Notes: a model not told the origin generated them from the sequence alone. A DNA stretch of 64,000 nt from Letharia columbiana (GCF_014066305.1 NW_023501039.1:744001-808000); one strand, 5' to 3'; counted from the first letter of the stretch, positions 23,497-38,300 are shown. Numbers and translations are program-made.

Positions 23497-23598
23497 TCGC
23501 TTATTAAAAATCGCTTATTAAAAATTACTTATTAAATTTACTCGATAGCTTTAATTAAATAAAATAATTATAAATTTAATTTATAGATCTTTACTCGT
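23497..23598 (-). repeat. Repeat family A, truncated copy
   Basis: It ends with the family end TTTAATTTATAGATCTTTAC followed by TCGT. Its other side is cut off by the A/T block, so only about 100 bases remain. Confidence 0.6.
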
Positions 23599-23984
23599 AT
23601 ATATATATTAGAAGTAGTATACTATAAGAAGAATATTATAATTAAAAAGCTTACTTTCTTAATACTTAAGACTTGAAAATAAGAATAAATACTACGCTAA
23701 GAGGCTAGTAATCAATCAGATCATCGAATTTCACTATTTTCAGTCTAAAATATATCTTATTTTCTTATTTTCGATCTAAACGCGGGTATATACGGGTACG
23801 TCTAAAAGAGAAAGTTGAAAAAGAACTTTAAAATTCTTAAATCTACCTTTTTTGATTTCTTTTATTTTATTAAAAATATAATAATAAACTAAATACGTAG
23901 AGTTATAGAATTACTTATACGCTTTTAAATAACGTAGCGTAGATGAAATTTAATATAGTATTCATCTAACTATCGAGCTTACGA

Positions 23985-24335
23985 GAAGAGCATCTCCGGT
24001 AGAAGCCCTCGAAGAGCTCTCGAAGAGCTCTCGAAGAGCTCTCGGAGGGTTAGGGGGGTTTTAGGGGGTCTTTCTTTAAGTATATCAAATAAATTATAAC
24101 GTCTCTCTCGATTCTCAGGGTTAGATCCCTTAAAATCCCTTAAATCCTTCGAAGCTCTTTAAGGGCTCTTCGAGAGCTTCTATCGAGAGACTATTAAAGT
24201 AAGCTTAAAATTAATTAAATATTATTAAAATAATTAAATTTCGAGTTTACTTTAATAGCCCCTCGATAGAAGCTCTCGAAGAGCTCTTAAAGAGTTTTTA
24301 AAGGGGTTCGAGAAGTTTTAGAGGGTCTCTCTGAG
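23985..24335. repeat. Three-copy GC-richer repeat with GAAGAGCTCTC core (direct-inverted-direct)
   Basis: Copies lie at about 23990-24078 (+), 24100-24190 (-) and 24255-24335 (+). All contain GAAGCTCTCGAAGAGCTCTT-like sequence followed by an AGGGTT/GGGTCT-type tail. The second and third form an inverted pair with a 60-base AT loop, able to fold into a long hairpin. Confidence 0.65.
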
Positions 24336-25078
24336 AATTAAATAGTTAAAAATTAATACTCGATAAGCTTTTCACTACTGAGAAGCCCGCGCTCTAGTAT
24401 ATATTTTATTATAGACGGTGAATATAATAGTAGTAGTAGTTATTTATTACTATAAGAAAGGCGTTTATAGATACTCTAATTCTCGAGTTACTATTTCTAT
24501 TAGAATTAATTTAAAGATATATTATATAAATAAGATAGAATAAAATAATAAGACTATCGAATTATATATATAGAAAGAAGATATAATATAGTAGAGAATA
24601 CCTTCTATTAAGATACTAGGTTATAGAACTAAGTAATATATTAAGAATACGCTCATAATAGTTCTCGCTTTATTTCATATTTCCTTAACCTAGCGTTATG
24701 AAAGTAGCTATTTGCTAGACTATATATAACTAGCTCGATTACATATATAGCGATTTCATAGTAAGAAATATAAGCATCCTTTGTCGTTAGAGGTATTTAA
24801 TTCGTATTAAGTTTAATTTTAAATAGCGCTAATATAATAATATTACGATACTCTTTATTTTTATCTATAATTCGAAAAACTAGCCCGAGATTTTAAATTT
24901 ACCGAGTACGCTATTTATATTCGAGACTATCTCGAGTCGATTTTATAACTTTTTAATTTCGAGTACTATTCTATACTACTTAAATACTATATTCGATATT
25001 AGATATATTTTATTACTAAAAATTTTTAAAGTTTAAAATCTTAATTATAATAAAAGAATTCTAAGAATATATTTCTTA

Positions 25079-25717
25079 ACGAGTAAAGATTTATTAATTA
25101 AATTTATAACTATTTTTTTTTAATTAGAGCTATCGAGTAAATTTAATTAGAGCTATCGAGTAAACTTTAATAAGTAATATTTAAATTTCTTACGCTTTAA
25201 TAATTATAAGACTAAATTTAGAAATTCTTTTTTTATTTAAAAGTCTATATTTTATTCTATAATTTAAAAAAAAATCTTAAAAATTTAATAGAAAATAAAA
25301 AAGTTATTCTATATATTAATAATATATATCTATTATTTTTTAATTAGAGCTATTCGACTATCGAGCGAACTTTAATAAATAATATTTAAATTTCTTACGC
25401 TTTAATAATTATAAGATTAAATTTAAAAATTCTTTTTTTATTTAAAAGCCTATATTTTATTCTATAATTTAAAAAAAATCTTTAAAATTTAATAGAAAAT
25501 AAAGAAGTTATTCTATGTGTAAATAACGTATATCTATTTTTTTAATAAAAAAAACGCGATATTATATAAGAGAGAGATTTTAATAATTATAAATATTAAT
25601 TTATTTATTTATAATAATTTAGTTAATTTAATTAAAGAGCGTAACGAACTCGAATTTATAATTAACTATATATATAAATTTAAGATTTTTAAACTTAACT
25701 CTATCTTATTCTATTAT
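25079..25717 (+). repeat. Repeat family A, short copy 1
   Basis: Starts ACGAGTAAAGATTTATTAAT and ends with a CTCTATCTTATTCTATTAT-type end. It has two internal direct subrepeats of about 210 bases (each TTTCTTACGCTTTAATAATT ... AAAGTTATTCTA). Its end runs directly into copy 2, head to tail. Confidence 0.7.
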
Positions 25718-26300
25718 ACGAGTAAAGACTTATAAATTAAATTTATAATCATTTTTTTTAATTAGGGCTGTCGAGTAAATTTTAATAAGCGATCTTTAAT
25801 AAGCGATATCTGAATTTCTTATCTTTAAATATCTATAAGACTAAATTTAGTAATTCTTTTTTTCTCTAAAAGCTTATATTACGTTCTATAATTTAAATAA
25901 AAAATCTTAAAATTTTAATAGAAAATAAAAAAGTTATTCTAAAATTAAATAATATACACCTATTTTTTAATTAGAGCTGTCGAGCGAACTTTAATAAGCG
26001 ATATTTAAATTCCTTACGCTTTAATAATTATAAGACTAAATTTAGAAATTCTTTTTTTATCTAAAAGCCTATATTTCGTTCTATAATTTAAAAAAAAATC
26101 TTAAAAATTTAATAGAAAATAAAAAAGTTATTCTATATATTAATAACGTATATCTATTTTTTTAATAGTTACGAATATTAATTTATTTATTCGCGATAAG
26201 TTAGTCGATCTAATTAAAAAGCGTAGCGAATTTAAATTTATAATTAACTATATATATAAATTTAAGATTTTCTAATTTAGCTCTATCTTATTCTTTTATA
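25718..26300 (+). repeat. Repeat family A, short copy 2 (tandem with copy 1)
   Basis: Same start (ACGAGTAAAGACTTATAAAT), same two subrepeats and same end (CTCTATCTTATTC). No spacer separates it from copy 1. Confidence 0.7.
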
Positions 26301-26379
26301 TATATTAATATATTAATATTATCTCGAATTCGATCTTATAAATTAAATAGTTTAAATAATTTTCTTACGAAGTATTATT

Positions 26380-26705
26380 ACTAGTCGAAAAGATATAATA
26401 TATTTTATAGAATATTTCATATTAAGTAATATTATATCTATTCGAATATAATATAATATAAGATAAAATATTAATTTTATTATAATTTTATACTCTAATA
26501 TAATATAAGTTATTAAGATTTATATAATTTTATATCTAATATAATATAAAATCTTAGCGAGATATTTTATACGATATAATATATCTATAATATTATATTA
26601 TAAAATAATATATATATAAAATATCTTAATTAGAATTTCTATATTTAGAAGTAATTATTCTAATTATTATTCTAATTAATAATTACGCTAAATTAATAAG
26701 ATATA
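26380..26705. repeat. Left terminal inverted repeat of the 20-kb element
   Basis: RIP-worn homologue of 59965-60215. Diagnostic pairs are TATTGAGATTTGCATG against TATTAAGATTTATATA, and GAATTTCTATATTTAGAAGT identical in both. Confidence 0.7.
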
Positions 26706-27039
26706 AAATTAAATATAATTATATTTTATTACTTTATATATATAAAAGAAAGCGAGTTATATCTACTAATAATAAGAAAAGCTTATCTTTCTCTAATATT
26801 AACTACGCGAAATTCGTCGATACTTTATAATTAAAGTTATTAATAATAATTTTATATATCTATTATATATTTTCGATATCGCTATTTAATATAAAATTAT
26901 ATATATTATAATTATAATCTTTTTATTAAATCGTTAATTTAGAAAAATTAATATATTTTTTAATATTCTCTTAAAAGTATTATAGCTTAATATAATAAGT
27001 TATATTTCTTTAAGCTATCTTCTCGCGATATATAAAAAA

Positions 27040-27715
27040 AAGATTAAATATAGAAAGTATATAAAAGTATATTTAATAATTCTAGAATAAATTAATAATA
27101 TTTATAATAATAATTAGAATTAAAAATTAGATATATTTAAATAAGAGATAACTTTATATTATTTATATAATAGCGATAATAATAATTAAGATTAAAATAT
27201 TAATTTAAATAACGTAGCTTTTATAGTAAGCTTTTTATTATTATATATTAAATTAATTATATATAAATAAAGATTTATAATTTTATCTTTTAAATATAAT
27301 TATATTTAATATTTTAAGATTTTTATAATAGCTTAATATTTATTAGTTAACGCGTTAATATTATTATATTTAAGCTATAATAGCGCTTATTATTAAATTC
27401 TATATTATACTCTTAAATAGTTTAAAAAATAGAATTTATTTAATTATTAGCGCGTATAATAAAATTATTCTTAATATTTATATCTTATTTAATTTCGATA
27501 TTATTTATTTTCTTTTAATTTAAGCTTTTATCTTTATTTATATATATAATAATTTACGCGATAAATAAAACTTTAAACTTCTTTGTAATTACGCTCGCGT
27601 ATTTTTTTTATATAATATTATTAAAATATAAATTTATTAGAATAATAATTAGAATTAGAAATTATTTATTACTTATTTATTATATCTTATCTAATTTATT
27701 TAAAAGCTTACTTCT
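27040..27715 (+). repeat. Direct repeat, upstream copy (~675 bp)
   Basis: From AAGTATATAAAAGTATATTT to CTAATTTATTTAAAAGCTTA. It is matched in the same order and orientation at 29595-30265, with scattered C/T and G/A differences. Confidence 0.75.
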
Positions 27716-29594
27716 ATTATAATAATAATATATTAATATATTTAATTTTATACTTTTTAATAATTATAGCGTAATTAATAATTAAGATATTAACTTTCTT
27801 TATTTTTTTAATTAATTTCTTCTTAAATATAAATATATTTATTCGCTATCGCGATCTCTTAATATTTTTATTTTAATTAAACTTATTCTTCGCTTTTTAT
27901 TTTAATTAAAAATTTAATTATTATTTAATTAACTTATATTAAAACTCTTTAATATCGCTATTATTATTAATATTTAATATTTATTATAATAAATTATTAA
28001 ACTTAATCTCTTCTACTTTAATTATTATAAAAAGATAAATTAATAGATATATATAAAAGAATTAAAGGGCTTATATAAATATCTATAAATATTAAGCTAT
28101 TCTTAATTTTAATTAAAGCTTATTTTATTAAAAAGTACGTTAATTCTAATAAGTATCGATATTAGAAATAAAGAGAATATATATTATACACTATTTTAAG
28201 TATATTATTATAGAGTTTAATTTAAAGAATAATTATTTTTATAAAGATAATAAGACTTAAAGATAAGAAAGTAAGAATAAAATATATAAAAATTTTAATA
28301 AGTTATAATAGTTTAATATTAGCTAAATTAGATAAAAATAATTACTTATTAACTCGCTCTTTTAAATCTTTTATTTTTTAATCTATATAAATTATAATAA
28401 TAATTATAATTATTATAAAAGTAGTTAAGATTATATTAGATAATAATACTTAATAAATATAATTCGCTTAAATTTAAATCTTTAAAATTAAAGAGAAAGT
28501 ATTTTATTAATATTTAATTTAAATTAGATAATATAAAGTAATTTAAAAATTTAATATACGCGATAGATATCTAAGCTTTTCTTCTTCTCTTTTTTCTCTT
28601 TAAAACTTTTTTTTTTATATTAATTCTTCTTATTATTAAATTATCTTCTTTATATATTAAACTTCTATTTAAATAATTTAATATTATTATAATAATATTA
28701 AAAGTATAATATAATTATTAAATTATATATTTATTTTTTATTTTTTAATAATTTTAAATTAATATATAGATAGATCGCGTAAAGAGCTTAATTTATATAT
28801 ACTTAATCTATTATTAATAGCTTTTTAAAAAAGTTAATATTATTCTAGACTAGATATAGCGTTAAAGTAAAGTTTTTATTAGATATTATTATCGCTTTAA
28901 TCGCTATCGCTATTACTTTAATAAATATTACCTCTATTTTAATAGATATTATCTTTATTTTAATAATATTAAGACGTTAATAAAAATTAGATAATATATT
29001 TTTTTAATTATTATTATATTTATTATATATAATTAACGCGAGCTATAACTTAAGCTTTACGCGAGATTTATTATTATTAAAAATTAATTAATTTTATAAT
29101 TTTAAAGCTTCTCTTTTAATATCTAATTTATTAAATTATATTTAATTAAAATCTATTAAAGCGCTATTATATTTAAAGATTTATTTTTAAAGTATTATAT
29201 AAGATAATAGAAGTTTTTCTAATTTATTAATTTAAGAGTAAATCTTTTATTATTACACTTTATAATTAGCTCTAATAATTTCTATTTAAATAAATATTTA
29301 TCTTTATATAATATATAAAAAGCGAGTTATATTATAGAAAAAGAATTTAAATCTTATAATTATTTTAGCTAAGTTATTTAAATTAAAAATAAAAATATAT
29401 TTATCTTTAATTATTAAATTAGTTAATTATTATATATATAATTATAAAATATAATTATATATTATTAATTATTTTAATAATTATAAAAAGTATAAAAGAA
29501 ATAAAATTATATAATTAAGTATTTATAAACTTTTCTCTTCTAAGTATTTATTTTAATTTAGAGTTTAATCGCTATCTAATTAAAAAAAGAATAA

Positions 29595-30265
29595 AATATA
29601 AAAAGTATATAAAAGTATATTTAATAATTCTAGAATAAATTAATAATATCTATAATAATAATTAAAATTAAGAATTAGATATATTTAAATAAGAGATAGC
29701 TTTATATTATTTATATAATAATAAAAGTAATAATTAAAATTAAAATATTAATTTAAATAGCGTAGCTTTTATAATAAACTTTTTATTATTATATATTAAA
29801 TTAATTATATATTAATAAAGATTTATAATTTTATCTTCTAGATATAATTATATTTAATATTTTAAGATTTTTATAATAGCTTAATATTTATTAATTAATA
29901 TATTAATATTATTATATTTAAACTATAATAAAGCTTATTATTAAATTTTATATTACGCTTTTAAATAGTTTAAAAGATAAAATTTATTTAATTATTAGCG
30001 CGTATAATAAAATTATTTTTAATACTTATATTTTATTTAATTTTAATATTATTTATATTCTTATAATCTAAACTTTTATCTTTATTTATATATATAATAA
30101 TTTACGCGAAAAGTAAAACTCTAGACTTTCTTTAAATTACGCTCGCGTATTTTTTTTATATAATATTATTAAAATATAAATCTATTTATTAGAATAATAA
30201 TTAGATTTAGAAATTACTTATTACTTATCTATTATATTTTATCTAATCTATTTAAAAGCTTATTT
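29595..30265 (+). repeat. Direct repeat, downstream copy (~670 bp)
   Basis: Second copy of the segment at 27040-27715, 2.55 kb further on and inside the same 20-kb element. The ends do not show the TG...CA of an LTR. Confidence 0.75.
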
Positions 30266-32601
30266 CTATTTTTCTATTAAGTCTATTAATTAAATTAAAT
30301 TTATATATTATTTTTATATAAATATTTTATTATATATTAAATAATATTTTATTATTTAAGACTTTTAAATATAATCTAATTAAGAAAAGAATCTATTATA
30401 TAAAGAATTATAAATTATAATATATATTTTTATAGCGATAGAGAATTCTAATTATCTTTATAATTATTATTATTTAAAAATAATTATAATAGCGAAAAAT
30501 ATTTATATTCTTATTTTTAATCTAGAATTAGAATTATATAATTAACTTATTAAGATTTTAAATTTAAATAATTTATATTCTTATAGAAGCGCTTAAATCG
30601 CTTAAATATATTAATAATATTTTTATATATTAATTTAATATTAATAAGCTTAAAAGCCTCTTATATCTCTTCGCTTATCTTATTAAATATAAATTTATAT
30701 CTTATTATATTATAATTCTTAGATTATTATCTAATCGATTTTAATAATAATATTTATTCTTTTTTATTCTTAAACGCTTATATTATATAGTTTCTAAGAA
30801 TTATATATTTTATTCTAATAAAAAATATATATAAAAGAAAAAGATAATAAACTTTTTTAAATTTTATAATCTAAGATTTTTTATAAGTAAATTCGATATA
30901 AATAAAATTAATATATAAATAATAAGTCTATTTAAATATAAATTAGAATATTAAAATTAAAATTAATATAGAGAAAAATTTATATTAATAAATATTATTT
31001 TAATAATTCTTTTTTAAGAAAATTTTTATAAATTATATAAGACTCTTATATAATAAGAATAAATATTCTTTTAAGAGTTTATTATATCTTCGAAAATTTC
31101 TAGATATTTAATCTTCTTTCTAATAGATTTAATTATAATTTATTATACTTATTATTATAATAAGAAGATATTAATAAATATTTAATTTCTTTATATTTAT
31201 ATCTTATCTATTAATATTATTTAAAAATTTATATTTTCTAAAAAAAATTAAAGATTTTTAAATCGCTTAATTTTTTAATTAATAATATTTAATTATATAT
31301 TAATAATTATATCTTTATCTTCTTTCTTTATATTAAATTACTTATCGCGCTTTATATTAATATTCTTAATAAGATTTAAAATTAAAATTATATCTAATAA
31401 ATTTAATTATTTATAAAATTTATTATCTTTAATATAATATATAAAATATTATATATAAATATTAATTATAATATTAGAAAGATATTAGAATAATTATAAT
31501 AATAATTAGAATTTATAATAAGTATATTAATTATATATAATATATTTAATAATTCTCTTTTTTTATTTTCTTCTTTTTTTAAAAATAATTTTTTAATATT
31601 TTAAGAAAGTTAGAAGTCTTTTTTTAGCTATCTATTTCGCTATTATATTTATATTATTTTATTTTCTTAAAATTACTTTTAATAATTTATATATATTTAA
31701 ACTTATTAAATATTAACGCGATTTTATTATATTCTTATTTTTAAAATATTTATCTATTATTTTTTATATCTTATTATTATTTAAGCTTTTAAAATATTTT
31801 TATTTCTTTAAAGATAATATAATAGAGCGAATTAAAGTTATTATCTTTATTAATAATATTAACTTTTATAATATTAAGAAATAATAAAAAATATATAAAT
31901 TTATTTATTTAATTAAATTCTTATTTAAGATAATTATAATAATAATTTTTATATAAAAAGCTTATTATAAGATATTAAAGAATATATTATAAAGAGTATA
32001 TTAATATTATAATAGAAATAATAAAAAAATTTAAATAGAATTATATTATTATAAAAGATAATATAATTAGAAAAAGTATTAGAAAAGATTAAAATATAAG
32101 AAAATTTAAGAATACGCTAATTAAAAAATAGGCTAATTTACTAGCGCGTTTTTGTACTTTTTTTTAAAATCTTATTTATAAAAAAATTTAATATTAATTT
32201 TTAATATTATAAAGTTAAATTTTAATTAAATTTTTTTAAATTTAATAATTTAACTAAAGTTTTTAAGAATTATTATTAATAATAAACTTTTCTTAGCTTT
32301 TATATAATAATAGATATCTATTTTAAGCTTTTAAAAATTTAGATCTAAAAATTCTATAAAATAAATTTATCTTTTTTAAGATTTTATTTTATACTTTTAA
32401 TTTATTATATATATTTTCTTTTTTAAAGAATAATTAGAAAGATAATTAGAATATTAATTAGATCGCTTACTTTTAGAATATTATTTATTTTATATTTATA
32501 TTTAAAAAGATATAATAATAAATATAAATATTTTTAATTAAGAATTTTTATTAATAAACTCTTAACTAGCTATTTAATTTTTTAATAATAAAGAAATATT
32601 A

Positions 32602-32830
32602 AATTAATTAGAAGATTTCTAAAAGTAATAAATTAGAAAGTTTTTAAAGTAATTAATTAGAAAGTTCTAGAGATAATTAATTAAAAAGTTTTTAAAATAA
32701 TTAATTAGAAAGTTCTAGAGATAATTAGATAAAAAGTTCTCGAAGTAATTAATTAGAAAGTTTTAGAGATAATTAATTAGAAAGTTTTAAAAGTAATTAA
32801 TTATAAAATTCTAAAAGTAATTAAATAGTA
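32602..32830 (+). repeat. Tandem array, 24-bp unit, about nine to ten copies
   Basis: Unit AATTAATTAGAAAGTTCTAG plus four bases (AGAT). 24 is a multiple of three, so before RIP it could have encoded an 8-residue protein repeat; this is inference. Confidence 0.75.
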
Positions 32831-34150
32831 GATTTAAAGAGTAATTTATTAATAAATTTAATTATATTAAAAAAAAAGAGATAGACTTTATTATAAAAGA
32901 AGCTTAAGATTAAAAACTTTTAATATATAATAAAAATAATAATATTATAATTTAGCGATAAGTTTTATAATAAATTTATATAAATTTATTAATTTTAATA
33001 TATAAATAATTAATATAATTAGAAGAAGAAGAAATAATTTTTATAATTCTAATTATTATAATAAAAAAGAATTTAAATATAATCTTCTCTTTTTTAATTA
33101 TTATTATAATTATCTAACTTTCTAAATTAAATAAATTTATAAATACGTTATTAATAAGAATAAAGAGTTAATATATATATTTAATAACGATATATTTAGC
33201 GATAATAACGTAATTTTATTTTAAAATTAAATTATCTTTTAAAATCGAGATATTATTTATAAAAATAGAAATTTTAATAATATCTAAAATAAAAATATAA
33301 AAATTATAATAGTTAAAGAAATATCTATCTACGCGTAAATTATTAAAAAAAAAAAAAATATAATAAAAAATTTAGAAAGAGGAAATTTATTAGATTATTC
33401 GCGACGGTTATAATAGATAAAAAAGTATTTTAAATATTATTAATAGTAAAAGTAGCTAGAAAGTCGAGTAATAAGATTTTTAGAAAATCTATTATAAGTA
33501 AAAAGAAAAAGAATATAAGAAAAATCGTAATTAAATATATATTTAAAGTAAGAAAAATATAAAAATATTATTTAGATAGTAAATTTAATTTTATATATAT
33601 TTCTAATTATCTTTCTAATTATAGTCTACTAGCTATTATTCTTCGCGAAATTAAATATTTTTAAAAATTAATTACGCTATTAATTTTAAAAGCTTTATTT
33701 TTAAAATTTATTTAAGAAATTTTATTAGATATAATAGATAAAATTTAAAATAATATTAAGTATTATTAATAAAGTTTTATTATTAAGATACGATATAGAA
33801 GATAATAAAATCTTTTCTATCTAATAATTTTTTAAATAAAACTTTTTATTATTTTTATATATAAATCGCTAATAATAGAATATAGATTCTTAACTTCTAA
33901 TAATTTATAATAAATATATAATATTATAAATTAAGAATATATAGCTTTTATATAGACTTTTAAAATTATTTAATATTAAATTATATATAAATATAATAAT
34001 AAATTAAAAGCTTATAATTTAATTTAGATAGACTTTTAAACTATTATAAATAATAAAATAAAAAACTTTATAATTAAATTATTAACTTTCTTAATTTATA
34101 ATATAACTCTTAATTATAATATTACTTATAAGATTATATTCTACTTTAAA

Positions 34151-34945
34151 TTCTAATTATCTTTAAAATTAATATTATATAATATATTTAATTTATAATT
34201 TAAAAGATTTATATTATATTAAAGAATTAATATTTTTATTATTATAAAATTATTTATATTATAATTATAGTTTTAATATAAATATATATTATATTTTCTT
34301 ATCTAATTATTAATAATTATATATTTTTATAAATTCTTATTATTATCTTAAAAAATAAAAGATTTTATTAAAGTTTATATATATTTAATTATTATATTAA
34401 TTCTTAATTTAGAATTCTAATTATCTTTATAATTAATATTATATAAAATTATTAATTTATAATTCTAAAAAATTATATTATATTAAAAAATTAAAATAAA
34501 TTATTATTATAAAATTATTTATATTATAATAATAGTTTTAATATAAAAATATATTTATTATACTTACTTATTTAATTAATAAATACTATATTTATATAAT
34601 AGATTCTTATTATTATCTTAGAAAATAAAAGATTTTAATTAAAATCTATTAGATATTTATTTATTATATTAATCTTAGATTTATATTTAATTTAGAATTC
34701 TAATTATCTTTATAATTAATACTATATAAAGTATTTAATTTATACTTTTAAAAAATTATATTATATTAAAAATTATATTCTATTAAATTATAAAAAAAAT
34801 CTATTATTATAAAATTATAAGTATTATAAGTATAGTTTAAATATCTTATTTTCTTATTTAATTAATAAGTATTATATTTAATAATAGATTTCTATTATTA
34901 TCTTAAAAAATAAAAGATTCTATTAAAATCTATAAGATATTATAT
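34151..34945 (+). repeat. Tandem array, ~270-bp unit, three copies
   Basis: Units begin TTCTAATTATCTTTA at about 34151, 34415 and 34698. Each continues with an AT-rich body including TATTATCTTAGAAAATAAAA-like sequence. Confidence 0.7.
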
Positions 34946-34951
34946 TTTTTA

Positions 34952-35395
34952 TAAGTAAAGATTTATAAATTAAATTTATAATTATTTTTTTAATTAGAAT
35001 TATCGAGTAAATAGATAAGCGAACTTTAATAAGCGAGCTATTCGACTATCGAGCGAACTTTAATAAGTAATATTTAAATTTCTTATACTTTAATAATTAT
35101 AAGATTAAATTTAAAAATTCTTTTTTTATCTAAAAGTTTATATTTCGTTCTATAATTTTAGAAAGAAATCTTAAAATTTTAATAGAAAATAAAAAAGTTA
35201 TTCTAAAATTAAATAATATATATCTATTTTTTAATTAGAGTTATTTAATTATATTTTTTTTATAATTATAAATATTAATTTATTTATTTATAATAATTTA
35301 ATTAATCTAATTAAAAAGCGTAATAACTCTAAATTTATAATTAATTATATATATAAATTTAAGATTTTTAAACTTAATTTTATTTTATTCTATTA
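34952..35395 (+). repeat. Repeat family A, short copy inside the 20-kb element
   Basis: Contains the AGTAAAGATTTATAAATTAA start, the ATCGAGTAA and CTATCGAGCGAACTTTAATA blocks and a worn CTATCTTATTC-type end. It lies inside the large TIR element, so it inserted there or was carried along. Confidence 0.65.
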
Positions 35396-38300
35396 TATAT
35401 ATTAATAGAATTAATTATTAATTACTAACTAACTTATTAATATATAATTAAACTTATAAACTTTTCTTTAAATTTAAATTTAAATTCTTCTTTAAATCTT
35501 TTATTATATCTATTTTATTCTTTTTTATTTAAAAATCTTATAATTTTATAATATTAATTATTATCTTAAATTTTACGCGAGCGCTATAAATTAAAATAAA
35601 AACGATAAACTTTTTATATATTACTTCTTTTTTTTTTTTTTTTTTTTTTTTTATTTATTATAATATTATAATAATTAGAAAGATAATTAGAAAGATATTT
35701 AGAATTTATATTTTATTTTCTTCTTATAATATATCTTTTATATACTATTATTTATAGATCTAATAAATATATATATTATAAAATTAATATAATAGTAATT
35801 TTATATAGCGAGAAGATAAATAATAATAGAATTATAAATAATCTATTATTAAAAATAAAAGATAAGATTCTCTATTATTATAAAGTAAAATTAAATTTAT
35901 AATTTTAATTATATATATAGAAGTAAATAATATAAATAATCTTTAGTAAATACTTCGCGATAATAATCTTTTAATAAAATTCTTTTTATTTTTATCGCTA
36001 TTAAGATTTTATAATTATTTAATTAATATTAAAAATTATAAATATAAAGCGATAGAAGAGCTCTTATAGAATTTTTATATTATTAAATTTTATTAATATA
36101 TAATAACTCTTAAAGTATATAATCTACTTAAAGCTCGCTTATAAAAAATATATAATATTAATCTTAATATAATATTAATTATAAGAGATAAAGTTAAAAA
36201 TATAAATAGATTTAAAAGTATAAATTTAGAGAAGTAGAAAAAGATATTATAAGAGATTAAAGATATATACTTTTATAAATAATAAGATTAACTATATTAT
36301 AATATTATTAGATATTAATATATATAATTTTTTTATTTAGTATTTTAAAGAAAAAGTATATATCTATATTAGCTATATAATTAAGTCTAAATAATTAAAA
36401 ATAAAAAAGTATTATTAATAATAATAAGAGTATAATTTTATAATAAAAAGATTTAATAGAGAAGAAAATATTAAATAATTTTATCTATCTTATAATTTTA
36501 AGATAAATAAAAAAAGAGAAAGAATAAGAGATAAGTATATTATTAGATAATAACTTAAAGTTATTAATTAGATTATTTAATATAATTAAATAATCTTATA
36601 AATAGAGATTACTTTTTATTTTTATAATAATTTAAAAGTTTTAATAAAGAGCTTATTAATTTCTATAAGCGAAAATAATATATATCGACTTTTATAATTA
36701 TAAATTTTATTATATAATTAAGAAATATAAATATAGAGATTTTACGATATAGAACTATTCTTCTAAAATCGATTATAAAATATATTATTATTATTTCTCG
36801 CGTATATAAAATTATTAACTTATAATTTTTAGATTAAAAAAATATATAATTATATATAAACGAATTCTATAGTAAATATTCTTTTTATTTATTACTCTCT
36901 CTTTAATAAAAGTATATTAAAAATTATCTAGACTAATTAATTAAAATTCGATTTATTATCTTTATATATTTATTTTAATAAGATTAAGCGCGTAATATAA
37001 AGAAATTTAATAGTATAATAATTTAATATAAATAATAATAATTTTCTAGATTTATTAGACTCGGCTAAATAATAATTAAAGAATTATAATTATACGCTAA
37101 ATAAATAAAAGTTAAATAAAGATAATAATAAGATAGAAAAGAGATCTTTTAAATAATAATTAATAACTATAATAATAAGATTTTAAATCGCTTTTTATTT
37201 TTATTATTAGAATATAAATACTTAAATATAAGAGCTTAAAAGAAGAGATTATAATAGATTTCGCTATCTATTAATTAGAAAGATATTTAGAATTTTATAT
37301 TATAAATTTTTTTCTCTTATATTAAACGCTAATTCTTAGAGTTTATAAATTTTTTTAAGATAATTAAGAGATAATAGACTTATTAATATATTACTTAATA
37401 ACTCTTTATTATTAATCTCTTAATTCTTTATAAAAGCTATTTTTTATACTTAATAATAGTAAAGCGATAACTTTATACTCTTAAGTTTTTAATTATTTAC
37501 GCTATCTATCTTATAAGCTTTTTTAATATTTCTATTAAGAATTATAATTAATTTTAAGATATAATTCTTTTTAATTATAATATCTTTTTTTAGCGAGTAC
37601 TTTTTATTTATAGATATATCTAGAAATAAATAATACTTCTTAATTAAGATTTATATCTTAAATATTTATATTTATTAGATATATATCTTATTTTCTTTAA
37701 ATCTTTCTTCTTATTAGCTTTAATATTTCTATTAAATTTACTCTTATCTTTCTTTCTTAACTTTTTAATTTTTTCTTCTTTAATCTTATAAATAATATCT
37801 TAAATTCTTATTATTATATTAAATTCTTACTTCTAATTTAATTTATATTAAGTTTATTTATAACTATTATTTAACTTATAATACTATAAAATTTAAGAAT
37901 TTAAGATCTTATTTTATACTTTTAATATATATATATAATTAATATTATCGCTTAAGACTCTTTATTAAAATAATTATTATTATATCTTAAGCGTTTCTTT
38001 ACTTACTTATATTTAGTATATTTTCTCTCTCTTATATACGTAATAGATATAATTAATTTTATAATCTAGATCTCGAATCTTAGACTTTATATAGAGTTAA
38101 AATAATACTTTATAATTATTAAGTATAAATTTCTAATTCTTAATATTTAATTAAGATTTTAAGCGTACTTTTATAAATTAGAAAAAAATATTTATCGATT
38201 AATCTTTAATCTCGATATTTTTATTTTATTAAATATCTTTATAGATAAAGCTATTAACGATATAAGAATATAGAGATAATAAAGATTTTATACTCTTATA

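Noticed and set aside
24040..24075. TTAGGG-like sequence (GGGTTAGGGGGG) suggesting a telomere relic
   Set aside because: There is only one or two imperfect hexamers and no tandem array; it is part of a three-copy local repeat.
27040..30265. LTR retrotransposon with 675-bp LTRs
   Set aside because: No TG...CA ends, primer site or readable pol between the copies; it is kept only as a direct repeat.
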